Shown here in pieces: positions 12,001-21,695 of a stretch of 64,000 bases of DNA; position 1 is the stretch's first letter; every line of letters starts with the position of its first letter. The stretch comes from Hygrocybe punicea. Lineage: Eukaryota; Basidiomycota; Agaricomycetes; Agaricales; Hygrophoraceae. Both the position numbers and the translations under genes were made by a program. The notes beneath the pieces were generated by a model. It was given only the letters and a program-made list of their open reading frames with translations, did no database searches and was not told the origin of the DNA. The stretch lies in contig OY744473.1 of assembly GCA_963556145.1 (NCBI GenBank), positions 2,604,001 through 2,668,000 of the forward strand, read 5' to 3'.

Positions 12001-12733
12001 AATTACGAACCCTCACTGAACCAGGTCTGATAAAGAACGAGTCTTTTAATAAATTAAAAGAACTCGTAACTGGTTTGGATACCCACAAGTACAAGGCGGC
12101 TTTGGAGGGTATATCAGCAATTTGTTCGACCTTTGCCAAGCATATGCGTTCGGACACATTAAAAGACTGGATGCCTGATATGTTCGAGGAATGGGTTGTT
12201 GTAGGAGCTGGCAACCGATATTTCAGTACTGGTGCAATTGCGGCATCTGCTGAAGTTGTACCTTTCAACAACCTTGTTGATCCTGATGGAATTCTGGCAT
12301 CCGTAGATTCCAAGTATCGCCATACTGTGGATAATGAAGTTGGCTATTTTCAACGGGCGACAAAGGATGATGGTGGCTTCCGGTAAGCTTTACAGTTATA
12401 TGAAATTTCCCATGCCAAATACTCTACCTTAGATATACCCGCATGAATCCAACCAATATTTCTGTCGGAGATATTGTGGAAGCACGACTTTCATTCTTGG
12501 TAGTCCCTCTTGCTAGTGGTGATAAAAACAATGTCAGCAAAGATTTTAGACTTGTGATTGTGCTTCATTCACAAAGGTTGGAAATCAAATTTCATTGTCT
12601 GTTGTTATCCCAATTGTTAATGTCTTATCAGAAAGCTGCGCTTGCACAAGCACAAGCACTGTTTCAGAAGCCCAAAGTTTTAAAGACATTAAAGAGGAAT
12701 GCGGACTTTTCTGAGGATGAACAAGAGACGTAG
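9007..12733 (+). CDS. Hypothetical protein gene split by a Helentron insertion
   Basis: Function unknown. A plausible start at 9007 (MNKFYELVAA) is followed by a GTGAGT..ACAG intron, an exon from about 9092 (GEKLELEASIQYNGSKQ), another intron, then KADGLLDSLQVRYKKDHHQY to about 9380. After the 2.6 kb Helentron (9461-12067) the gene resumes with GLDTHKYKAALEGISAICST (from about 12072) to about 12384, a short intron (about 12385-12434), and a last exon with MNPTNISVGDIVEARLSFLV that ends at the stop at 12731-12733. The carboxyl part (VVGAGNRYFSTGA, SVGDIVE) resembles, from memory, a hypothetical family common in agaricomycetes. Joining the two sides across the Helentron does not give an obvious clean frame, so the gene is probably disrupted unless the element is spliced out. 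The last two exons are the best supported. Confidence 0.5.
9461..12067 (-). mobile_element. Non-autonomous Helentron, complete ends, with internal insertions
   Basis: Reading the minus strand, it starts ACGAGTTCTTTTAATTTATT at 12067 and ends with the family hairpin and CAAG at 9461-9464. Both sides fit insertion between two T residues (minus strand: ...GTT before the start, T after the end). It aligns along its length with the 1410-bp element at 40168-41577, but is longer because of extra sequence at about 9557-9900, about 9950-10265 and the foldback at 10446-11271. Near its 5' end are three TCACATGTGAC units (11600-11780). It lies inside the hypothetical gene 9007-12733. It encodes no protein. 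Confidence 0.8.
10446..11271. repeat. Long foldback (hairpin) element
   Basis: Two arms of roughly 380 bp (about 10446-10824 and 10882-11271) are inverted copies, separated by a short loop of about 57 bp. Inner borders read GTCCTTTCAGCCAAT and ATTGGCTGAAAGGAC. It interrupts the Helentron copy relative to its 1.4 kb relative, so it is a later insertion. A related arm fragment is found near 17935-18070. Confidence 0.7.
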
Positions 12734-12935
12734 TATGAGACATTTCAGATATTTAACACTGTTTAATCAAAGACTCAATCATATAAAATCTTCGGTTTAA
12801 TCACCAACAGACAAATTGAGTAGTAGTAGCACAAAATACATGCATAACAAAACATGTGAAACTCGATATAAATCATGGGACCGCATCACATACAAGTACA
12901 GTAAGATACATTAATGTTACAACCAAGTCAAAAGT

Positions 12936-15900
12936 TCAAGTGACGTATTCAGAATTTAGGGCAATGGAACTAAGAAGCTGAAGAGGTGATATGAGAACCA
13001 ATAACAAATATATAAGAGATATCTTACCGTCAACCAAAAGCTCTGTCAGACGATCCTGACTCATTTTAAGAGGAATTGGAAAAAGGGATGCATCATCATG
13101 ATTAGCACCCTTTGCCCATGTTACCTTACCAGCTGCTACATCTCCAAGCCCAACCAGACTGGCATCCTGACCACAATTGTACACCAAGCGCTTATCCCAG
13201 CGAACGACTTTGCACAGTATATGCTCCACAAAAATGACACCACAACCGATGTCAAATCCCATTGAAGACCGATCACGCTGCGACAGGTTATCATCAAAGT
13301 GTTTGAACACACATTTGAATGATATGTGGGTCCTGTGGAGAGATGTGACATTGAATCCTAGTTCCTGTAGACCGCGATAAGCACCAGCCTTCTTCATCTT
13401 CCATATCCAGGCTGTTACGTCTTCTACAAGAGGAGGTGTGCAGAGGCATGCAAGTGTGAGATTATTTGTGAGTTGAAACGCAGTAAGGGAGGATTGTGTT
13501 GTTGATCCTAAGCCAGCTACACTGAGCTTGCAAATAAACTGATGCATATCGTTCCATGTCGGTTTATTTCCTGTGAAGGAAGCAGGGTCTTGGTTGAAAA
13601 GCGGTCCAAGAAAGTTCATCCACCTGGTCTGAAAATCATCACTGAAGAGTTCAGTAAAACGATTCACCAGAGGATCTCGATGGGGGATTTTTGAGAATAG
13701 ACTGAGCTGACAGGAAGGCTGACCCCATATGGTTGGTGAGTCAAAATGAATATACCCTAAGGCTGCCTGCTCGCGTCTGTTCAGGGCAAAAAAGCCGGTT
13801 TTCTTCTTTGTATCGCCTGCTTTACTCGTCTTGGTCTTGGATGAAGATGGTGATATGAGATTATAGCGTAGATCGGTGTAGAAATGCGAGTTTTTCCTGA
13901 CAATTTGATCAAAAGTCTCTATACATTCCTCCAGTGAATCGGACCAGAATGTGATGCTGTTCAAAAACTTGACGGTGTCCTCACATTGAGAACTAACCAT
14001 AAACACCAATGCATTGGCCAAACCTAGTCATCTGGTGAGTTGCCTGGCTGGCAAGTGTTTTGCAAACAGAATCGCATATGGGCTGGCGTGACGGAATGGG
14101 TAAGTCTGACTAAGTGTATGTGTCTGTTGGTACTTTGGCTTTGTTTGGCCTAAGAGAATGCGATTGAGATGGAGGTCTTGAATGCCCTTTCCATGATCCA
14201 CAGATAAAGCTTCACGGCAGATTAAAGCAAGAGCACCAAAATGTGGCGCCTTGGAATCTGTCAATATGTCCTCCAATTTTTTGATGGGAAGAGCAGGCTT
14301 GAGTGGGGACCGTGGAACACATTTCTTCTTGGATCTCGATCCCTTGGACGCCCCACCTGGCAGAGCAGAAAGACTCCTATCACCGAGATCCACCAGAGCA
14401 CCACTAACCAACTTTCCAATGTAATCACACCAATCTGCTATCTTTGGTTTAGCGGCCAGCAAATCCTCAACATGAGTAATGAGAGGTTCCATAGTACTTG
14501 CGTAATCCTGAATGAGTTTACTGGCGAATGCGTCATCCTTCTGCAGGTTTTTGGTAAACATCCTGGCTGGACTGGATAGGAAATTGCAGATGCTATCGGA
14601 TGCCAGTATGCCCTCTCCAACAATATCAACTAATGCCATAACAATCCCACCTCGAACAATTGAGCGGTCAACTACATTCTTGTTCCGAGTTGTCTTTGAG
14701 TCGTTAGGAATTTTACGACATTGAGAGGTGTTGAACAGGTTATCCGCTGTATCAAGTGAGGGGATGATAAGTGCATCACACCACAGCGCAAAGAGGACTT
14801 CTGAAACAATGGCATAAAGTGCTGCATCACCATTGTTGATGGTCCGATTCACAATTGGCAGAGGTGTGACGGCAGAAGAACTGGACTTGATGTGATTGTC
14901 AACAAAATGGGAGGGTATGAGTGAAAGTCTTGTGAAATCGTCATTGAACTCGAGATGAGGAGTCGGTAAATTGGTTCTCTTTGCTGAGGTCTTGCGTCGT
15001 TTGGTTCCATGACTAACAATACTTTGTTGTTGAGTACGAACACATGTGACATATTGTACGACATGGTTGACGCAGTTTGCAAATGATGGGAAAGTAGCGT
15101 TAATTGTGTGTTCTCGATGACTGTTAGCCACCTGTCATGCCAGATGTGGGCCAATGTCTTCATACCACTGAAAGAACACCAAGTAGGAACGACACATCTG
15201 CCACTGGATAGCTCTTTGGAGAAAATGCAGTTTTTCAGATTCCACCATCAGGGCAGGGAGAATATCGACTGAGCCAACGATCTGTTCCAAAATTAGGGTG
15301 GCTTCATCATTTGGTGATACGTTGGTGTACTTTGATTCTGGTGCAAGTTCCATAAATGCTGTGACCTGATTGTCAAGGTCAAGACGATCACGAAGAAGCT
15401 TGACAATGGTATCGGAATCCATAGGCTTGCCAACAAGGTTCTGACCAGCATCCAGCGCAATAGCTTCCTCTTGGAGTCTGGCCACATCAAGAAGTATATC
15501 GAGCATCTTGAAGGACGTATCAGGCACAGGACTGAGAAACTGTGAAACCACAGGCATAACAAGCATACCTGTAGTTACAGAGGAACTTGGTTGCTTTCTG
15601 GGTGGGTCAGTTATGATGTCGGGTTGAGGGCGTGCAGAAGATGTATTCTTTGGCTTTGGGTCTTGGTCGTCAACCCAATCCTCATCCGAAGTGTCGCTAT
15701 CATCATCGGACCCAGCTGATGACACCAGTTCATGTAAGGGACGAACATTGTTCTGGGGATTCCTATGAAACTCCTTTAGAAGGCAGGGAGCAGATTTTCT
15801 AAATCCAAAAGATTACAAAGATATTGGTATGGAATAAAAGAAACACATATGCAATTCCCTTATGCTCATACCACAAGTCCTCAGATGGTCCGTATCCCTT

Positions 15901-17199
15901 GAATCCTAGACGCCATTGGGGAATCCCCTAAACAAAGAGTTTCAGTTACAAAAGGAAATAGTAATGAGTAAGTGAAAGAATCCAGACGATACTTACATCA
16001 ATTATTGCAACCTCCTGGATAGATTCAATCTCATACTCTGAGCCATCATCATTCTCAATCTCTACAGTGTCATCTGCTTCAGGAAGATGGGAGTCATCCA
16101 ACTGTTTGGTCACAGGAGAAAGAGCCTTTCGCTTTGATCCTGACTGTCTGATATTAGCAGCAACAGCTGCAATAGGCTCTTCAGAATTGATATCTATCAC
16201 CGATGCTGGGGGGGATGACAAAGGTGTTGAGAGAGTAGAATGAGCAGCGTCTGAATCCTGATCTGGAGTAACTGCAAGTCGTGGCTTGATGGGGAGTCGG
16301 ACATTGAGAGGTGCAAGTCGTGGGCGAGAGGATTCCAATGAATTCTTGTATGATTCTCGCAAATGCTGCTGGGTATTTCCATATGCCGTCTTTGTAATAG
16401 GAATATGATGTGGATCACATATCTTCTGCACATACCACGAGTAGTATCCTCTCATTCATCGCACAAAAGACCTGTCTTTGACCGGATCGTATGGAAGAGG
16501 TGCCATCCTACAAATCTCCCCATTCTCATCGGTATAAGTCATGCTGGACAGCATAACAGAAGGATGCACAGGGGAATCTATGCCAGCAAGAATGGCACTA
16601 TTCCAGGAGTTACACACAAGGTCACGTGCAAGGAAATTCTTGTGTGTTGTGATATCTCCAAAGATTTGTAGGCCATCACTAGCAAAGGTAGGGTATCCAC
16701 GGCTGAAATGTGACTGAGATCCCATGTTTCCGAAGCCTGTGACTGGGGTAACGAGAAATGGGGTAATCTGTGTAAATGCAGCATGATTAGGATATACAAC
16801 CATGCCGACCCAATTTTGCATGCCGACCAAATCCGCAAGCTGACCAAGACCAGTCTGTGCCAGCCACTCCTTTGCCACAACTGGATCTGGATTTACAGTT
16901 GGCTTCTCACCACCATGAAGATCCTGTCCCTTGAACACTGAAAAAAACACGGCAACATTTATTGCCCTGAAGTATAAAGCAGGCCTCGGGAAGAAGAAGG
17001 GACCAGAATCACTGCCTATTGTGATTGTTAATAAATGCATTTAGAAAAGAAATATGACAAGAACATGTACCTGGAGGTAAGCGTATAGCTAGAATAAAAA
17101 GAGTAAATGCCAGATGAAAATCATTGCGATCAGTGTGCAATCTCCCCTGGAACTGACCAATCATGGAAGCCAGATCACCGATATCAGATGATACATTTA
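12936..17199 (-). pseudogene. Large unknown gene with three in-frame TGA codons
   Basis: I do not recognise the family. The minus strand gives a nearly continuous protein of well over 1000 residues. It enters from the Helentron border at 17199 (NVSSDIGDLASMIGQFQGRL), has an intron at 17016-17070 (55 nt), then FKGQDLHGGEKPTVNP and GFGNMGSQSHFSRGYP, a disordered acidic and basic segment (GSKRKALSPVTKQ, EIENDDGSEYE), short introns near 15910-15990 and 15800-15870, an acidic patch (SDDDSDTSDEDWVDD), and a long carboxyl part including KRRKTSAKR and KGSRSKKKC. In-frame TGA codons interrupt it at 16456-16458, 15135-15137 and 14028-14030; each would be arginine if CGA. No other stop type occurs in the long frames. 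The last intron begins near 13025 and the end lies between 12936 and 12957. The 5' exons are cut off or displaced by the element starting at 17200. Basic clusters suggest a nuclear protein; this is inference. Confidence 0.6.
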
Positions 17200-17307
17200 C
17201 TTGTTTAGAGGGCCAGTGCTTCGCATGGCATGAACGAGTTCTTCTCAAAGGTCCATCCTTTACCCTCCACCGACCTACCATTACCTTATAAATCATATTG
17301 AGGAACA

Positions 17308-17763
17308 CTAATACCCAATTCCTTTCAACCCCAATAACTTGATGCTTTTGTCAGTCTCCAACTCAAGTGTCAGACTGGTCTCAATGTCCATGAATGGAAA
17401 TTCAAGAATAAGCACAGGTGGAACTTTATTGTAGAATAAGAATTGTTGCATATCAGATTGACACTTGAAACATCTTCTACATCTTTGTTGGGACAATGTT
17501 TGCATCTAATTCATAGTAGACTCTCAGGCTTGAACTGAAGTTTCTTCATGTAAAACATAATCAAGTTGATTATCCACTGGTTTTTCAGTAAATTTACACC
17601 TTGTACATTGATGCTGAGAAGATGCAACTATGATATCTATATGTAAAAGATCCTTGGCTAGAGTGGCAACACTGATTCCAACAGGTCCCATTGCAGGATG
17701 CTCATCATGCAAAACAGCTATTAATTGATTTCTGAGTTGCACAAATGTTATATTGCCTTTCAA
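17308..17763 (-). pseudogene. Remnant of Helentron USP-like protease tail
   Basis: The translated minus strand is colinear with the carboxyl end of the helicase protein at 61380-61790: PVGISVATLAKDLLHIDIIV and ASSQHQCTRCKFTEKP match VGISVANLDMELFKVNDIV and ASSQHECSQCDFAEEP, and RCFKCQSDMQQFLFYNKVPP matches RCPDCNSRMKQLVFYNEAPH. Both zinc-ribbon CxxC pairs are kept. It is dead: stops occur near 17510-17540 (TGA, TAG) and at 17308 and just beyond, and the helicase part upstream is absent. Confidence 0.75.
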
Positions 17764-17934
17764 TATATCTGAGAAGCCATCAGATAAGTAGTCAGATAAT
17801 TATTCATATCATTTCAGACCATGCCAACTGATTTTCCTTCCAGATAATACCACTTTGGGTGTCAGTTTACCTTTTAGTTCATCCACAGCTCACCATGTAC
17901 AAAAGATTGTTCAAATCTAATTATAGCAGTATGT

Positions 17935-18070
17935 AGCCCTCAAAGAATAGTACAACTTTCCCTCTATAACCATCTCAATCCATGCAGTATTTCATGTGAT
18001 ACAAGATTCAGCACTTGAAATTCCCCTAAGTCAAAATTTCTCAATTGCAAAAAGTGGAGTGTCATGAATT
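17935..18070. repeat. Fragment of foldback-element arm
   Basis: AGTACAACTTTCCCTCTATA and GCAGTATTTCATGTGATAC match the right arm of the foldback at 10446-11271 (near 11127-11200). Only one arm is present. It lies within the Helentron 17200-31573. Confidence 0.5.
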
Positions 18071-18189
18071 ACTAAAACAACTATAATCAGAAAGAATTTT
18101 CCTGAATAGATGCATGCATGCATTTCTCTAAACAAATATATTGATAGAAGGGTATCTACTTAAATATATTACTAGATACAAAGAAGGTG

Positions 18190-19135
18190 AGGGAGGGGGT
18201 GCAAAAGGTGGAAACATGGGCTTCGAAACCCTTTTACTCTCGTTTTCTATGGTAACAAAGTGCAGCGGCTGGCCGGAGGGTGGTCGAAAATGGGGTGAGA
18301 GGGTTCATCCTGATGGTCAAAAAAGATGGGGGCTGGTGGGGCAGAGGGCAGAAACACGAGGCATTTCCACCCCCCCTGACCTGGCATTTTCTATGGCAAC
18401 AAGGTGCGGGGGGCGTGTACTCGCCGGGGGTGGTCAAAAATGGGGCGGGATGGGTCGTCCTGGTGGTCAGAAAAAGTAAGGAGGGCCTGTTGGGGCAGAA
18501 GATGGCAGCGAGGGCGCCAGACTCCCCATTGTCTCGTTTGCCATGGAAACATGGCATGGGGGAGGTGTACTGGCCGGGGTTGGACGAAAATGGGGTGGGA
18601 GCTGTCCTGGTGGTCAAAAAGATGGGGGCTGGTGGGGCAGAAGGTGGAAAGGCGAGGGATTAGGATCCCCCGGCCTCTCATTTTCTATGGCAACGGGGCG
18701 TGGAGGATGTATACTGGCCAGGGTTGGTCAAAAATGGGGCAGGGGGACTGGTCCTGGTGATCAACAAAAGGGGGTGAGCTAGTGAGGCAGAAGGCAGATA
18801 CACAAGGGATTTGGACCCCCCTGGCCTCTCCTTTTCAATGGAAACAAGTCGCGGGGGACATGTACTAGCTGGGGGTGGTCAAAAACAGGGTGGGAAGGGG
18901 CATCCTGGTGGGTTCAAATGGGGTGGTGGTAGAAAAAGGGAGTCTGGTGGTGGTTGGGCAGACAGCCGGATCGCAAGGGCTTGAGACCCCCCCCGGCTCG
19001 TTTTCAATGGAAACGGAGTGCGGGCAGTGTAGGCTAGCTGGGGGTGGTCGAAAACGGGATGGGAGCGGGTGTCCTGGTGGTAGAAAATGAGGTGGTGGTG
19101 GTGGTTTCGCAGACAGCCGGAACATGAGGGCCTAA
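18190..19135. repeat. GC-rich minisatellite, about six units of about 145 bp
   Basis: Each unit contains a version of TTTTCTATGGCAACA, then GGTGGTCAAAAATGGGG and GGTGGGGCAGA. Long open frames on both strands here are by-products of the repeat and not genes. It sits in the 5' half of a Helentron, in the same place as the minisatellite at 32200-33080 in a sister copy. Confidence 0.75.
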
Positions 19136-20757
19136 AGCCCCCCAACTGTTCATTTTCAACCCAAATGAGGTGCAGGGGTTGATTCATGTCAGCCATGGTC
19201 GAAATCGCTGGGACAGTAGGTCTTGACTGTGGAAGAAGTTGGGAAGTCGAGAGCTGAGACTCCTGTGATGCAAAGTGACAACTTCCTTTTTTAATCAAAT
19301 TCCGCGTCATATAATTTTTTTGTCTCATCCATTGGAGTGGTTTTGTATTTTTCATGACCTCAAGCACAGGGTGCACAGTAGCATACCATGTCACACAGTA
19401 TCTTGAAAGTACTTGACAAGTATACTAAATATCATTACCAGAACTTTCAGCATGGTATTGTAACAGTATTCAGATATAAACTACAATACTTGTGCTCAAA
19501 TTCATCTGAAAGTATGAAGGAAAATGAGACTTATACCTTTTCAATAACATCAAGCCTTTTGTTTCACTACTTTTACTGTATTTACAGCAAAGTGCTGTAT
19601 AGTTTGGATAGAATACTTGCAGCCTAAGATGAATCAAAGTATTAAACCAGTAAGGAAGTTGGGGCACTTTTACTATTAGGATACCTTTTGAATCCTATCA
19701 AGGTACAGGATGAAATAGTATAGTACTGTTGCCATATTTTGTATTTAAGATACTTTGTCAATACTTTTAAGATACTGTTTCAATACATTTAAGATACTGT
19801 GTCAATACTTTTAAGATACTATTTCAATACTTTTAAGGTACTCTTTCAACGCATCTAAGATACTGTTTCAATATCCTTAAAGAACTTTGAAAAATAGTAT
19901 AGTACTGCTTCAATACTGTTCAGATACTTTGCAAAATGGTATTGGACAGTTGTTTAATACTAAAACCCAGGGAAATATGGGGCTGGGAATTAGGATTCTG
20001 ATGTTCTGGGAATTCGGAGAATTGGAATTGCAATACTGGGAATGCTAGGAATGGGCATTTCAAAGTGCAGGCTTTGGGATTCTGAGAATTTTAATTCCAA
20101 GAGTTTGAGAAGTTTGGAAAGTAGAATTCTGAAATTGTGCGAGATTAGGTATTTGGAAGTCAACAATGATGAGAATTGAAATCCTGAAAATGTACATATT
20201 AATGCAAATTCCAAGAATGCGAATCCAAATGCAGGAAATTGGGAATCCAGATTCAGCAGATTGGGAATCCAGATGCAGGGAATTGGGAATCCATTCCAAA
20301 CAATTCCATGCAATTCCTCGGTCCTCGAGTGGCTGAGCAGTATTCGTGATGAGTCATGTGAGCTCAAAGGACAATTCCGTGCAAATTCCAACCAATGCCA
20401 AACAATTCCGTACAATTCCCCGGTCCACGAGTGGCTCAGCAGTATTTGTGTTGACTGCAGCAAGCTCAAAAGACAATTCCATGCAAATTCCAACCAATTC
20501 CAAACAATTCCATGCAATTCCTCAGTCCAAGAGTGGCTCAGCAGTATTTGTGTCGACTGCAGTGAGCTCAGAAGACTGATCGAGGAATTGCACGGAATTG
20601 TTTGGAATTGGTTGGAATTTGCACGGAATTGTCTTTTGAGCTTGCTGCAGTCGACAAAAATACTGCTGAGCCACTCGTGGACCGAGGAATTGCACGGAAT
20701 TGTTTGGAATTGGTTGGAATTTGCACAGAATTGTCCTTTGAGCTTGTTGCAGTCGAC

Positions 20758-21315
20758 TGTTACGGATCGCTGTTCTTAGCGGACTCCGGCAACAATAAGC
20801 CAAACGAGGATGTATTTAAGAAAGAAGCGAGATACAAACAAAGGGAAGAGAAGGGGGGTCTGGGTGTCAAGGTAGCGATCGAGGGAAGAGTAGCTAGACT
20901 AAACTTAAAGGTACTGACTACAAATGTCCTTGATTATATACTAATGAATGACTTCAGGGTCGGCTTCTTCGTCATGCGTGGTTGTGTGGAGGACAAGCTC
21001 TGGGATGAACGGCGTCTTGCTTGGCTTCGTGGTCTCCGCATTTTGGGGTGCCAACGAGGTGGCCAACGGCTGTATTGTAGGTCTGGTGTCAATAGACAAC
21101 TGATCCGATGATTATGCTGTGTGGTATTGTTGAGTGCTTGCACAAGTGTGTACGATGTATCAGCGGTGATCGGTTGATGGGGGTAATCACGGGGATTGGG
21201 ATATCGTCGTTGATTGTCTTCGATGATGTTCCGGACCCAGGTTATGACACTGTCTTGTGACGCCGAGTCAGAGACGGCGTCGGAAGTGGGGGTTAAATCG
21301 GGGTAAAACGTAACA
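20758..21315 (-). repeat. Gypsy 3' LTR
   Basis: 558 bp; TGTTAC...GTAACA ends. Differs from the partner LTR at roughly a dozen positions, including TAGCGATCGAGG versus TAGTGATTGAGG and ATCGTCGTTG versus ATCATTGTTG, mostly C/T changes at CG sites. Confidence 0.92.
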
Positions 21316-21695
21316 ATACCCCCGGAACAAGGGGAATCGTCCCGATTAACCAGAGGGAAAACGGAATCATACACGGCAGCACAATCGACGAATTCGCGGT
21401 AGGGATCGACAGGATCGTCAGTGAACCAGACGGGAACAGTGGGGGGAACAGCAGGAGGGGGAGGCCCAATGGGACGCGCGGAATAAAAGGTTCGCGGGGC
21501 GAAGAAAGGGTCAACGCCAAGATGGGCGATGGACGTCATGGGGTGGACAGAGCCAAAGGAAGAAGGATGCATGAGGTCGACGGTGAAGCGAACATTACGA
21601 TCGCAGAGTCGGCGCTTTGAACAAGGAATACGAAAATGAGGAGGAAGAAGATGATAATACGGAGAAGAAGGAAGATAAACGGCAGAGGCAGACAT
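20934..21695 (-). CDS. Accessory open reading frame between pol and the 3' LTR
   Basis: 253 codons on the minus strand starting at 21695, between the pol stop (21778) and the LTR; its second half is encoded inside the LTR. The front has a hydrophobic, tyrosine-rich segment (YLPSSPYYHLLPPHF) and a proline run (GPPPPAVPPTVPVW). I recognise no domain. It could be a real third gene, as in some gypsy elements with extra frames, or a fortuitous open frame. Low certainty. Confidence 0.35.
   Translation of the reverse strand: MSASAVYLPSSPYYHLLPPHFRIPCSKRRLCDRNVRFTVDLMHPSSFGSVHPMTSIAHLGVDPFFAPRTFYSARPIGPPPPAVPPTVPVWFTDDPVDPYREFVDCAAVYDSVFPLVNRDDSPCSGGIVTFYPDLTPTSDAVSDSASQDSVITWVRNIIEDNQRRYPNPRDYPHQPITADTSYTLVQALNNTTQHNHRISCLLTPDLQYSRWPPRWHPKMRRPRSQARRRSSQSLSSTQPRMTKKPTLKSFISI

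Noticed and set aside
12936..17199. TET/JBP-type DNA-modifying enzyme, as carried by some agaricomycete transposons
   Set aside because: I could not find the expected iron-binding H-x-D motif or the partner His and Arg in any frame.
18190..19135. Protein genes in the overlapping frames of 70-130 codons
   Set aside because: Frames run on both strands with the same repeated peptides; they follow from the 145-bp minisatellite.
20934..21695. Envelope gene of the gypsy element
   Set aside because: No signal peptide, clear membrane anchor or cysteine pattern is visible; only an unnamed accessory frame can be supported.
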